DNA of 17,508 nucleotides from Fidelibacterota bacterium 46_43 (GTDB taxonomy: Bacteria > Fidelibacterota > Fidelibacteria > Fidelibacterales > Fidelibacteraceae). Made by a program: the position numbers and the translations under genes. The stretch covers positions 1 through 17,508 of the forward strand of contig LGGY01000144.1 of the NCBI GenBank assembly GCA_001509335.1. The letters are read 5' to 3'. Below the pieces are notes generated by a model. That model was given only the letters and a program-made list of their open reading frames with translations, was not told where the DNA came from and ran no database searches. This document shows positions 1-7,859 of the stretch, in pieces (within the stretch, counting starts at the first letter, position 1; every line of letters begins with the position of its first letter).

Positions 1-42
1 CCCTCCGCGGGAGGAAATTCCCCGAACCTCGTTTCTCGCTAC

Positions 43-2043
43 TTACTCCCCAACCATCTTCAAAAATTCATCTTCACTGAGAATTTTAATCCCCAGGGAT
101 TTGGCCTTGTCAAGCTTTGAACCGGCGCCGGGACCGGCAACGACATAATCGGTTTTACGGCTGACACTGCCTGTTGCCGAACCGCCTCTCCGGCGGACCA
201 TCTCTTTTGCCTCATCCCGGGTAAATTTTTCCAATGAACCGGTAAAGACAAATGTCTTTCCTGAAAATATCTGAGGTTCTTTCGTGTCTTTTTCCACGGT
301 GGGATTGATGCCTGCATTCTGTAAATCCCGGATGAGCTTCCGGTTTTGTTCATTTTCAAAATAAATGGTAATCCCTTCCGCCACGACAGGACCGATGCCT
401 TCGATGCTGTCCAGATCCTCCCGGGATGCATTCATGAGGGCATCCACAGACCCAAAAGTTTCAGCCAGGATCCGGCTGAGATATTCCCCCGTATTCGAAA
501 TCCCCAGGGCATAAATCAGTGCCTGGAGAGGCCGGGATTTGGAATGCGCTACGGCCTCGATCAGGTTTGCCGCCGATTTTTCGCCAAATCGATCTAGATC
601 ACGAAGATCCTCCTCTCTTAACCGGTAAAGATCCGCCGGCGATTTCACCAACCCTTCCTGAATCAGTTGATCCACAATTTTCTCTCCCAACCCCTCAATA
701 TCCATGCCCTTCCGGGAGACAAAATGGGCAATGCTGGCTTTCAGCTGGGCCGGACAGGAGATGTTGGTACAACGGATGGCCACATTATCCTCCAGACGGG
801 AGGTTTCACTGCCGCAGACAGGACAGGTTTCAGGAAGATGGAATGGTTTGCTGTCTTCCGGCCGTTTTTCGGGAATGACTTTGATAACTTTGGGAATCAC
901 ATCTCCGGCCCGTTCCACAACTACCGTGTCTCCAATCCGGATATCTTTCCTGTCAATTTCATCCTGATTATGGAGGGTGGCACGGCTCACCGTTACGCCG
1001 CCGATTTGAACCGGTTCCAGAATGGCTACCGGTGTAATCACCCCGGTCCGTCCTACACTGGCTTCAATATCCACAATGCGCGTTGTCTTCTGTCGGGCTT
1101 TGAATTTTCCGGCAATCGCCCACCGGGGTGTGCGGGTCCGTATGCCCAGCTTTTCCTGATAAACTATCTCGTTAACCTTAATCACCACCCCGTCAATATC
1201 ATAGGTGAGGGATTCGCGATCCTTTTCCATCTGACGAAAATATTGGATAACCTCTTCATCTTCTTTGAGGTGTTTTGCGTACGGATTGACCCGGAATCCC
1301 CATTTTTTCAACTGTTCCAAAAATTCCCAGTGCGTTTCAAAGGTCATTCCGCTGATTTCACCCGGTGAGTAGATAAAAATTTCCAGGGGACGCCTGGCCG
1401 TCACGGACGGATCCAGCTGTCTGAGAGAACCCGCCGCCGCATTCCGGGGATTTGCAAAAAGAGATTCTCCCGCCTTTTCCCGTTCACGGTTCAACTTTTC
1501 AAAGTTTTCATGGGATATCATCACCTCTCCCCGGACTTCCACAATGTCCGGGATATCATCCCCCCTGAGTTTCAAAGGAATCTGCCGGATGGTCTTCAAG
1601 TTTTGGGTGATATTTTCCCCCCGGTAACCATCCCCCCGGGTGGCTCCGGCTGTAAAAATACCTTTTTCATAAATTAATTCCACACCCAGGCCGTCCAGTT
1701 TAGGTTCTCCTACCCAGGTAAGGTTTTTATTCTCCCCCAATTCTTTCCGCACCCGGCGGATAAAGTCTCGGATTTCACCTTCATTCATAGCATTTTCCAG
1801 ACTCAACATAGGCGTTCGATGGACCAGAGTCCCAAAAGCTTCCAGAGGCTCTGCTCCCACCCGTTGCGTGGGTGAATCAGGACGACGGTATTGAGGGTAC
1901 TTCTCTTCCAGTTCCACCAGTTCCCTGAATAAACAGTCATACTCTGCATCCGAAATCACGGGATTATCCAGGACATAATAGCGGTAATTGTGTTCATTGA
2001 GCTCACGGGTCAGTTCTTCCACCCGTTTTTTAACATCTTTCAT
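43..2043 (-). CDS. ligA: NAD+-dependent DNA ligase LigA
   Basis: Seals nicks in replication and repair using NAD+. From the ATG at 2043 the protein is 666 residues, the usual full length. In order I see the N-terminal Ia domain; the adenylation domain with the EPKLDG motif (nucleophile Lys115, as in E. coli) and DGVVIKVN near 285-291; an OB fold; a Cys4 zinc finger (Cys407, 410, 425, 430); helix-hairpin-helix repeats; and a C-terminal BRCT domain from about 590 (FSGKTFVFTGSL). The frame extends five codons upstream to a GTG at 2058. I chose ATG 2043 because GGAAAGG lies 6 bases before it and nothing suitable precedes the GTG. The HhH segment reads ALGISNTGE where most homologues have ALGIRHVGE, a mild divergence. 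It is transcribed alone, divergently from the permease gene. Confidence 0.97.
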   Translation of the reverse strand: MKDVKKRVEELTRELNEHNYRYYVLDNPVISDAEYDCLFRELVELEEKYPQYRRPDSPTQRVGAEPLEAFGTLVHRTPMLSLENAMNEGEIRDFIRRVRKELGENKNLTWVGEPKLDGLGVELIYEKGIFTAGATRGDGYRGENITQNLKTIRQIPLKLRGDDIPDIVEVRGEVMISHENFEKLNREREKAGESLFANPRNAAAGSLRQLDPSVTARRPLEIFIYSPGEISGMTFETHWEFLEQLKKWGFRVNPYAKHLKEDEEVIQYFRQMEKDRESLTYDIDGVVIKVNEIVYQEKLGIRTRTPRWAIAGKFKARQKTTRIVDIEASVGRTGVITPVAILEPVQIGGVTVSRATLHNQDEIDRKDIRIGDTVVVERAGDVIPKVIKVIPEKRPEDSKPFHLPETCPVCGSETSRLEDNVAIRCTNISCPAQLKASIAHFVSRKGMDIEGLGEKIVDQLIQEGLVKSPADLYRLREEDLRDLDRFGEKSAANLIEAVAHSKSRPLQALIYALGISNTGEYLSRILAETFGSVDALMNASREDLDSIEGIGPVVAEGITIYFENEQNRKLIRDLQNAGINPTVEKDTKEPQIFSGKTFVFTGSLEKFTRDEAKEMVRRRGGSATGSVSRKTDYVVAGPGAGSKLDKAKSLGIKILSEDEFLKMVGE

Positions 2044-2070
2044 GAAAAGCCTTTCCACATAACATGTATA

Positions 2071-2103
2071 TAAAGTTAGGACTTTTTCAGCCTTTATCTC
2101 AAG
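2071..2103 (-). promoter_or_regulatory. candidate ligA promoter (CTTG-N21-TAACTTTA)
   Basis: Read on the minus strand, CTTG (2103-2100) and TAACTTTA (2078-2071) are 21 bases apart. This resembles the Bacteroidota housekeeping pattern TTTG with TAnnTTTG about 19-21 bases downstream, with one mismatch in each box. Transcription would start near 2066, leaving a leader of about 23 bases that contains the GGAAAGG ribosome site. Its upstream box is 3 bp from that of the divergent permease promoter. This rests on pattern matching only. Confidence 0.35.
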
Positions 2104-2106
2104 CTG

Positions 2107-2137
2107 TTTGGAATCCCAAAAAGCTTTTCTAAATTCA
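2107..2137 (+). promoter_or_regulatory. candidate permease promoter (TTTG-N19-TAAATTCA), possibly leaderless
   Basis: TTTG at 2107-2110 is followed after exactly 19 bases by TAAATTCA at 2130-2137, close to the Bacteroidota TTTG / TAnnTTTG arrangement. Read as a sigma-70 promoter the same site is TTGGAA-16-TAAATT. Either way transcription would start at or next to the ATG at 2142. That agrees with the lack of any Shine-Dalgarno sequence before this gene. It may also supply transcripts for the long operon downstream. Confidence 0.4.
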
Positions 2138-2141
2138 CCCC

Positions 2142-3023
2142 ATGGATAAAGAGACCCGAAAAGCCATTGTATTGGCCGGCATAGCCCTTCTTATGTGGTC
2201 CACTGTTGCCACCGTTTTTAAACTCACACTTCGGACCGGTACTCCCGGGGAACTCCTTTTTGTATCCGTACTGACAGCCTGCCTGGTATTAATTCCGGCA
2301 GGCATTCTTCAGACCCGGGAAATAAGCATCTCCTTCCGGAATGTGCTCAAGGCTTTGGGGACGGGACTCTTAATGCCACTTACCTATTACTCGGTACTGT
2401 TTATCGCTTACGACCGGCTTCCGGCTCAATCGGCACAGATCATCAATTTTACCTGGCCGGTTTTTATGGCGGCGGCAGCCATGTTACTGAAGCGTGAACC
2501 GGCAAACATAACACGAATAGTCTATCTGCTCATCAGTCTGACAGGGGCGGTTGTTGTACTCACCCGGGGAACCTTTACCCTGAAAGGAGCGGAGGATCTG
2601 CCGGGCTCTCTGCTGGCCCTGGGTTCGGCTTTTTTGTGGACCGCTTTCTGGATGCTCCAGTCCAAAATCTCTCTGCCGGGTACGCTGCGCATGGGCCTCT
2701 ATTTTACCGGCGCTTTTATTGTCATGATTCTATGGGCTGCCGCAAGTCATTCTATCATCCCATCCCATCCCCGGACATGGCTTGGCGGCATGTACACCGG
2801 CCTGTTTGAAATGAGCCTCCCTTTTCTGATCTGGCAAAAAGCCCTGGAAAAAACCCGCTCCGTTGCCGTCATTTCGAATGTGATCTACCTTTCACCTTTT
2901 CTGTCCCTACTCTTTATCAGGACTTTTTTACATGAATCCATTCATTCCTCAAGCCTGATTGGACTTTTACTCATCAGCACCGGATTATTCCTGCAAATGA
3001 ATCTGAAAGAAAAAACTGATTAA
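2142..3023 (+). CDS. EamA/DMT-family inner-membrane transporter
   Basis: A 293-residue polytopic membrane protein of the drug/metabolite transporter superfamily, made of two EamA repeats of about five helices each. Helices are visible near residues 9-27, 37-54, 71-89, 97-116, 125-141, 155-172, 184-201, 214-231, 242-260 and 270-286. Family hallmarks include the first helix with MWSTVATVFK, the NFTWPVFMAA segment in helix 4, and PFLIWQKALEKTRS with ISNVIYLSPFLSLLF near the C-terminus. The substrate cannot be read from sequence; the family includes amino-acid, nucleotide-sugar and metabolite exporters. No Shine-Dalgarno sequence precedes the ATG, and the proposed promoter would give a leaderless message. 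It is followed 49 bp later by yjbQ on the same strand, so co-transcription is possible. Confidence 0.9.
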   Translation: MDKETRKAIVLAGIALLMWSTVATVFKLTLRTGTPGELLFVSVLTACLVLIPAGILQTREISISFRNVLKALGTGLLMPLTYYSVLFIAYDRLPAQSAQIINFTWPVFMAAAAMLLKREPANITRIVYLLISLTGAVVVLTRGTFTLKGAEDLPGSLLALGSAFLWTAFWMLQSKISLPGTLRMGLYFTGAFIVMILWAAASHSIIPSHPRTWLGGMYTGLFEMSLPFLIWQKALEKTRSVAVISNVIYLSPFLSLLFIRTFLHESIHSSSLIGLLLISTGLFLQMNLKEKTD

Positions 3024-3072
3024 GCTTGCCATTGAAACGGACTTTTTTAAGATTACCCGGGATGGAGGTTAT

Positions 3073-3495
3073 ATGAAAGTATTTGGCGAAGAAATATGCC
3101 TTTCTACCAACGGGTTCAGCGATATCCGGGATGTGACGGATCAGGTTCGGAAAATGGTTAAAAAAAGCGGCATTCGCGAAGGATTGGTTCACGTGTTTGT
3201 CCTTGGCTCCACAGCTTCAATTACCAGTATAGAATATGAACCGGCCCTGGTCCAGGATATGAAGGACATTCTTGAAAAACTCATCCCCAAATCCATCCGG
3301 TCTCACCACTCCGAGACCTGGGGAGATGATAACGGATTCTCTCACATGAGGGCAACACTGATGGGGCCCGGAGCAAGTTTTCCCGTGACAAAGGGGGATG
3401 TTTTACTGGGTACATGGCAACAAATCATTGTGATTGATCATGACAATCACCCCCGGAACCGCCGGATTTTTATCCAGGTGATGGGTGTTGAATAA
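3073..3495 (+). CDS. yjbQ: YjbQ/UPF0047 family protein (secondary thiamine-phosphate synthase fold)
   Basis: A 140-residue single-domain protein, the normal size for YjbQ/UPF0047. Recognisable features are GSTASITSIEYEPALVQDM around residues 45-63, the histidine and acid-rich block HHSETWGDDNGFSHMRATLMG (about 78-98), and the closing GDVLLGTWQQIIVIDHDNHPRNRR. E. coli YjbQ shows weak thiamine-phosphate synthase activity, but the physiological role of the family is unsettled, so the name is a family name. A good GGAGG (3064-3068) lies 4 bases before the ATG. Its last 11 bases overlap the start of mnmA, so the two are probably translationally coupled. A weak promoter-like CTTG-N19-TAAGATTA occurs at 3025-3055. 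Confidence 0.93.
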   Translation: MKVFGEEICLSTNGFSDIRDVTDQVRKMVKKSGIREGLVHVFVLGSTASITSIEYEPALVQDMKDILEKLIPKSIRSHHSETWGDDNGFSHMRATLMGPGASFPVTKGDVLLGTWQQIIVIDHDNHPRNRRIFIQVMGVE

Positions 3496-4597
3496 ACCCC
3501 TTTCACATAAGGCAGATAACCCCCGTATTTTATTGGGCATGAGCGGCGGGGTGGACAGCTCCACGGCCGTTTATCTTTTACAGGAAAATGGTTTTGATGT
3601 CAAAGGGCTCACCCTCTCTTTGACTTGCTCAATGGCCTCTCTCTTTGGAGATACCATTCATCCCCGGGATCACGCGGAACGGGCAAAACGTGTCTGTGAT
3701 TTTTTCGGCATTCCCCATGAAACACTGGAAAGGTGCACGCTCTTTGAAGAGAGAGTCGTCAATCCTTTTGTCCGGGAATATTTCAGTGGCCGCACTCCCA
3801 ACCCCTGTGTGGAATGCAACCGCTTTGTCAAATGGGATGAACTGTTGAAAAAGGCCGATGAAGAAAGGATTCCTTATGTGGCGACCGGTCATTATGCCCG
3901 GGTCCGTTACAATGAATCCACACGCCGGTATGAACTTTTAAAAGGGAAAGATCCCAAAAAAGATCAATCCTATTATCTGTGGCAGCTGACTCAGGAACAA
4001 CTGGCCAGAACCCGTTTTCCATTGGGGGATTTAACCAAGGACCGGATAAAAATCATTGCATCTGAGCTGGGACTCGAAAGTGCCAACACCGGTGAGAGTC
4101 AGGATATCTGTTTCATCCCGGGGGATGATTACCGGGAATTTCTCCGGGAGTATGTTCCGGATCAGTATCAGTCAGTCGGTACAGGATATTTTCTCACCCA
4201 GGATGGCAACATTGTGGGAGAGCACCCGGGTTTTTTTCATTTCACCATCGGTCAGCGCCGGGGACTTCATCTTGCCCTGGGATATCCGGTATATGTCCTT
4301 GAAATCCACCCTGAAAGCAATGAAGTAGTTGTCGGATCGAAAGAAGCCCTGATCCGTTCACAAACAGCTGTGAGCCGTGTGAATTGGGTTTCCATACCGG
4401 CACCGGAAAAACCCATCGAAGCGTTGGTAAAAATCCGGTATCGCCACAAGGGGTTACGAGCCCTTTTAAATCCATTGAGCCATGATAAAATATTTATTAA
4501 ATTTATAGATATATCGGAAGCCGTCACACCGGGACAATCTGCCGTATTTTATCACGGCGATCGGGTGTTGGGTGGCGGCATTATTGAGGGAGCCTGA
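3485..4597 (+). CDS. mnmA: tRNA-specific 2-thiouridylase MnmA
   Basis: Adds sulfur to the wobble uridine (U34) of the tRNAs for Lys, Glu and Gln, using ATP and a persulfide relay. The 370-residue protein begins with a GTG; AGGTG at 3476-3480 sits 4 bases upstream, and the only other option is a TTG one codon later. The PP-loop SGGVDSS is at residues 20-26. The catalytic cysteine lies in TPNPCVECN (Cys108) and the persulfide-forming cysteine in ESQDICFI (Cys209). ATGHYARV (133-140) and FHFTIGQRRGL are also family signatures. It overlaps yjbQ by 11 bp and ends 6 bp before panB, within the long plus-strand operon. Confidence 0.97.
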   Translation: MLNKPLSHKADNPRILLGMSGGVDSSTAVYLLQENGFDVKGLTLSLTCSMASLFGDTIHPRDHAERAKRVCDFFGIPHETLERCTLFEERVVNPFVREYFSGRTPNPCVECNRFVKWDELLKKADEERIPYVATGHYARVRYNESTRRYELLKGKDPKKDQSYYLWQLTQEQLARTRFPLGDLTKDRIKIIASELGLESANTGESQDICFIPGDDYREFLREYVPDQYQSVGTGYFLTQDGNIVGEHPGFFHFTIGQRRGLHLALGYPVYVLEIHPESNEVVVGSKEALIRSQTAVSRVNWVSIPAPEKPIEALVKIRYRHKGLRALLNPLSHDKIFIKFIDISEAVTPGQSAVFYHGDRVLGGGIIEGA

Positions 4598-4603
4598 TCA
4601 ATC

Positions 4604-5422
4604 ATGGAATACGGAACCGATGAGCGAAAGGGGAAAGTCAGCGTCAGGACTCTTCTGAAGATGAAGAGGAATGGCGAGAAAATTTCCGCCCTGACGGCAT
4701 ACGATGCCCTGTTTGCCTCTTTTTTAGATGAACTGATGGATATTATCCTGGTGGGAGACAGTCTGGGCATGGTTATGGCCGGCTATGAAACCACCATACC
4801 GGTCAACATGGATCAGATGATATTACACACCCAATATGTCCGACGGGAAGTTCGCCATGCCATGCTGGTCGCAGATATGCCATTTATGAGTTATCAGATC
4901 TCACCGGAAGAGGCGCTGAGAAATGCAGGTCGGCTTTTTCAGGAAGGCGGTGCCGAAGCCGTTAAACTAGAAGGCGGCAGATCCGTTGCTGAAGCAGTCC
5001 ACCGATGCGTGGAAGCCGGAATTCCGGTTATGGGACATTTGGGACTCACACCTCAGTCTATCCATACCTTTGGAGGCTGGCAGACCCGGGCCAAAAACCA
5101 GGATGAAGCCCAACGTTTGAAAGAAGATGCTCACATCCTTCAGGAAGCCGGTATTTTCTCCCTCGTCCTTGAAAAGGTCCCGGCTACACTGGCAGAAGAC
5201 GTAACCCAAAGTCTGGACATCCCAACCATCGGGATTGGAGCCGGTCCTCAAACAGATGGTCAAATACTTGTCACCCAGGATCTGCTGGGGATGTATGAAA
5301 AGATGAAACCGAAATTTGTCCGGAAATACGCCGAATTGGCAGGCATCATCCGGGAAGCATTGAAACAGTATCACCAGGACGTAAAATCCGGGGCTTTCCC
5401 CTCGGAAGAGGAAAGTTTCTGA
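4604..5422 (+). CDS. panB: 3-methyl-2-oxobutanoate hydroxymethyltransferase PanB
   Basis: First committed step of pantothenate synthesis: transfers a hydroxymethyl group from 5,10-methylene-tetrahydrofolate to 2-ketoisovalerate, giving ketopantoate. The 272 residues form a single TIM barrel of normal length. Metal and substrate residues sit in the conserved places: LVGDSLGMV (Asp52), VADMPFMSY (Asp91), AVKLEGG (Lys121, Glu123) and the catalytic glutamate in LVLEKVP (Glu190). GHLGLTPQS, IGIGAGP and the DLLGM segment complete the family pattern. The ribosome site is weak: GAGGG lies about 13 bases before the ATG, inside mnmA, so coupling to mnmA is likely. It abuts panC with no gap. A ketopantoate reductase gene (panE) is not in the window. 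Confidence 0.97.
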   Translation: MEYGTDERKGKVSVRTLLKMKRNGEKISALTAYDALFASFLDELMDIILVGDSLGMVMAGYETTIPVNMDQMILHTQYVRREVRHAMLVADMPFMSYQISPEEALRNAGRLFQEGGAEAVKLEGGRSVAEAVHRCVEAGIPVMGHLGLTPQSIHTFGGWQTRAKNQDEAQRLKEDAHILQEAGIFSLVLEKVPATLAEDVTQSLDIPTIGIGAGPQTDGQILVTQDLLGMYEKMKPKFVRKYAELAGIIREALKQYHQDVKSGAFPSEEESF

Positions 5423-6262
5423 ATGGATATAATCCGTGAGACAGATATCCTCCGTAACCGTGTCGAAATCCTTCGGAAAGAAGGCAAACGGATTGGATTT
5501 GTGCCCACCATGGGCTATTTTCATGAGGGACACCTGAATCTGATGCGGATGTCGGTATCTGATTGCGATGTAACCATTGTTTCAAATTATATCAACCCAA
5601 CCCAGTTTGACCGGCAGGATGACCTTGAAACCTACCCGGCGGATATTGAAAGGGACCGGGCCATGGCTGAAGCATTGGGTGTGGACATCATGTTTTATCC
5701 TGAAAACCTGTATCAGCCGGATCATAAAACATGGGTTAGCACAGAAAAACTCACAGACGTTTTATGCGGCCGAAGCCGTCCGGGACATTTCCGGGGAGTG
5801 GCAACCATTGTATGCAAGCTTTTCAACATCGTCAATCCCCATGTTACCTATTTCGGACAAAAAGATGCCCAGCAGGCGGCTGTGATCGGACAAATGATCA
5901 GGGACCTGAATTATAATATCCAACTGGTTCTCTCTCCCATAATCCGGGAACCGGATGGATTAGCCCTGAGTTCAAGAAACGTCCGGTTAACGCCTGAACA
6001 CCGGAAAAAGGCACCGGTACTCTATGAAAAGCTTCAGATCATTGACAAAAAAATTTTACCGGATCTATCCAATAAAGATGACCTGATTCAGGAGGCGAAA
6101 AAATCCATTGAAGCCATCCCCGGCATCAGGGTAGATTACATAGATATCCGATCCTGGCCGGATTTGGGAAAACCGGATCATGAAACACGCCATCTGCTGA
6201 TTGCAGGGGCGATATTTATGGGTAAGGTAAGACTGATAGATAACATTATAAAAGAGCTATGA
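5423..6262 (+). CDS. panC: pantothenate synthetase PanC
   Basis: Condenses pantoate with beta-alanine in an ATP-dependent reaction through a pantoyl-adenylate. The 279 residues match the usual size. The class I synthetase-like nucleotidyl-transfer motifs are clear: PTMGYFHEGH (residues 28-37, the HIGH-type motif), NPTQF (59-63), CGRSRPGHFRGVATIV (115-130), YFGQKDAQQ (143-151) and the KMSKS-equivalent REPDGLALSSRN (175-186). The start is the ATG placed directly after the panB TGA, so translation is probably coupled. The end overlaps panD by the ATGA tetranucleotide. SNYINPTQF differs slightly from the more common FVNPLQF form. Confidence 0.97.
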   Translation: MDIIRETDILRNRVEILRKEGKRIGFVPTMGYFHEGHLNLMRMSVSDCDVTIVSNYINPTQFDRQDDLETYPADIERDRAMAEALGVDIMFYPENLYQPDHKTWVSTEKLTDVLCGRSRPGHFRGVATIVCKLFNIVNPHVTYFGQKDAQQAAVIGQMIRDLNYNIQLVLSPIIREPDGLALSSRNVRLTPEHRKKAPVLYEKLQIIDKKILPDLSNKDDLIQEAKKSIEAIPGIRVDYIDIRSWPDLGKPDHETRHLLIAGAIFMGKVRLIDNIIKEL

Positions 6263-6621
6263 AAAGAACATTCCTAAAATCAAAAATTCATCGGGCTGTC
6301 ATTACAGAGGCCAATCTGAATTATACCGGCAGTATCACCATTGATGAAGATCTTATGAACGCGGCCGGTATTTTGGAATACGAAATGGTACAGGTAGTGA
6401 ACATCAACAACGGTCAGCGGTTTGAGACCTATGTCATCAAGGGAGAAGCGGGGAAAAAAGAGATTTGTCTGAATGGAGCAGCAGCCCGCCTGGGTGTACC
6501 GGGCGATCGGGTTATCATTATGACATACTGTCAGCTTGATGACGACGAAATCGCGGAACATCGTCCGGTTGTTGTCGTCACAGATGAACAAAACCGTATC
6601 GTAAAGGAGGTAAAGGAGTAA
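6259..6621 (+). CDS. panD: aspartate 1-decarboxylase proenzyme PanD
   Basis: Makes beta-alanine from aspartate, the second substrate for PanC. This is the pyruvoyl-dependent bacterial form: 120 residues, with self-cleavage expected between Gly24 and Ser25 in LNYTGSITID, at the same residue number as E. coli. Lys9 and the HRAVITEANL stretch of the beta chain, plus NGAAARLGVPGDRVIIM (about 72-88), are conserved. The ATG lies in an ATGA overlap with panC. The presence of panB, panC and panD in uninterrupted order supports pantothenate prototrophy for these steps. The 3' end carries an AAAGGAG that serves as ribosome site for the next gene. Confidence 0.97.
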   Translation: MKRTFLKSKIHRAVITEANLNYTGSITIDEDLMNAAGILEYEMVQVVNINNGQRFETYVIKGEAGKKEICLNGAAARLGVPGDRVIIMTYCQLDDDEIAEHRPVVVVTDEQNRIVKEVKE

Positions 6622-6624
6622 ATC

Positions 6625-7365
6625 GTGTCTTCTTCCCTATCCGCCATCATACTTGCAGCCGGTAAAGGTACCCGGATGAAATCCGATCTTCCCAAAGTGT
6701 TGCACAAGGTAATGGGAAAAACGATGATATCCCGGGTTATTGACCAGGCAAAGCTGGCTGGCGCCCAAAAAATTGTGGTGGTTGTGGGATACAAGAAAGA
6801 GATGGTAATTGAGAGTCTTAAAGGTACGGATGTTCAATTCGCCGTCCAGGAGGAGCAGCTGGGAACGGCACATGCTGTTCAGCAATGTGAGCCCTGTTTA
6901 CAGAATTGGAACGGTAATGTCCTGGTTCTTTCGGGAGATGTCCCGCTTTTAACAGGAAAAACCCTGCAAAAACTGATTACCCGCCATCAGGAAAACCACG
7001 CAGATGCCACCCTGCTTACCGCCGAATTGGAGAATCCCCATGGATACGGCAGGATTCTTCGTAATGCAGATGATACACTGAAAGATATTGTGGAAGAAAA
7101 AGATGCAGATGAAGAAATCCGGAAAATAAAAGAAATTAATTCAGGGATTTATATCTTTAAAAAAGAGCTGCTTTTTTCGTATCTTAAACATGTCGATAAT
7201 AAAAATGCACAGGGTGAGTATTATCTGCCTGATGTACTGCCCCTGATGGTCCGGGATAAGCGGAAAATATATCTTCAGAAGGCGGAACATTCCGAAGAAA
7301 TTCAGGGTGTAAATACTGTCGAACAGCTGAAACTGGCTGAAGAAAAACTGAAGAGGATCTTATGA
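6625..7365 (+). CDS. stand-alone GlmU N-terminal type nucleotidyltransferase (probable UDP-GlcNAc pyrophosphorylase)
   Basis: A 246-residue sugar-phosphate nucleotidyltransferase most like the uridyltransferase half of GlmU. LAAGKGTRMKSDLPKVLH (residues 10-27) is the nucleotide-binding signature. QLGTAHAV (78-85), LSGDVPLL (101-108, metal-binding Asp), GYGRI and EINSGIYIFK follow in GlmU order. GlmU proper is about 450-460 residues with a C-terminal left-handed beta-helix acetyltransferase. Here the gene ends at a normal TGA in an ATGA overlap with the next gene, so the domain is absent, not frameshifted within the window. The GTG start has AAAGGAG 6 bases upstream. UTP and GlcNAc-1-P are the likely substrates by homology, but another sugar phosphate cannot be excluded. 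Confidence 0.88.
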   Translation: MSSSLSAIILAAGKGTRMKSDLPKVLHKVMGKTMISRVIDQAKLAGAQKIVVVVGYKKEMVIESLKGTDVQFAVQEEQLGTAHAVQQCEPCLQNWNGNVLVLSGDVPLLTGKTLQKLITRHQENHADATLLTAELENPHGYGRILRNADDTLKDIVEEKDADEEIRKIKEINSGIYIFKKELLFSYLKHVDNKNAQGEYYLPDVLPLMVRDKRKIYLQKAEHSEEIQGVNTVEQLKLAEEKLKRIL

Positions 7366-7859
7366 AACGCGTATATATTAGTCTGTTGTTCTTGTTATGG
7401 CTTAGTCTTTCAGGGCTTCAGGCTGAGCCGTTGATTTTTGAAAAGCCGTCATTTCCGGAGAATGGAAATATCGGACTTCGGCTCCGGGATTCCCGTGAAA
7501 TGGCATCTTTTCTGGATTTGAGAAAATTACAGATGCGTCACTCTTTTTCCATGTCTGCGGGGTCTTCGGCTTTTGGATCCCAATCCATTCTGGCTTACCA
7601 GAATCAATTTATGTTTCCGATTAATGCCAAACTGAGCTTTTACGGCAATCTGATTCTCATGCAACAGGCGTATGCCTCCAATCCGGCGATGGAACGGCTG
7701 GGACAGGGGATAAATTCAATCTATTATGATGCCAACATGGAGTATAAATTTTCCGATAAAACCCGACTGGTTTTAGGGATCAGCAATATACCAATCTATT
7801 CATATCCATGGACAGTCAATCCGTACACGACTAACAGGATGTTTGATTTATGGCCGTAA
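7362..7859 (+). CDS. exported protein of unknown function, possibly outer-membrane beta-strand type
   Basis: I do not recognise this 165-residue protein. Residues 1-21 form a clear Sec signal peptide (basic start, LLFLLWLSLSG core, cleavage expected after LQA). The mature part has alternating polar/aromatic strand-like segments such as KLSFYGNLILMQQAYA (90-105), IYYDANMEYKF (120-130) and RLVLGISNIPIYSY (135-148). These fit a small outer-membrane barrel or a beta-rich periplasmic protein; this is inference only. No cysteine occurs after the signal, so it is not a lipoprotein. The ATG overlaps the preceding stop (ATGA), and the last 10 bases overlap the next gene. It is therefore tightly embedded between a nucleotide-sugar enzyme and a LytR_C protein, which hints at an envelope role. 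Confidence 0.75.
   Translation: MKRVYISLLFLLWLSLSGLQAEPLIFEKPSFPENGNIGLRLRDSREMASFLDLRKLQMRHSFSMSAGSSAFGSQSILAYQNQFMFPINAKLSFYGNLILMQQAYASNPAMERLGQGINSIYYDANMEYKFSDKTRLVLGISNIPIYSYPWTVNPYTTNRMFDLWP

Noticed and set aside
2..14. CCTCC-GCG-GGAGG hairpin downstream of ligA as an intrinsic terminator
   Set aside because: The stem is only 5 bp and no T-run follows within the window, which ends there.
667..1368. 233-codon plus-strand open frame opposite ligA
   Set aside because: It is fully antisense to a conserved ligA segment, has no recognisable motif, and fits the base composition of the opposite strand.
4967..5533. 188-codon minus-strand open frame opposite panB/panC
   Set aside because: Antisense shadow of two conserved genes, crossing their junction, with no family features.
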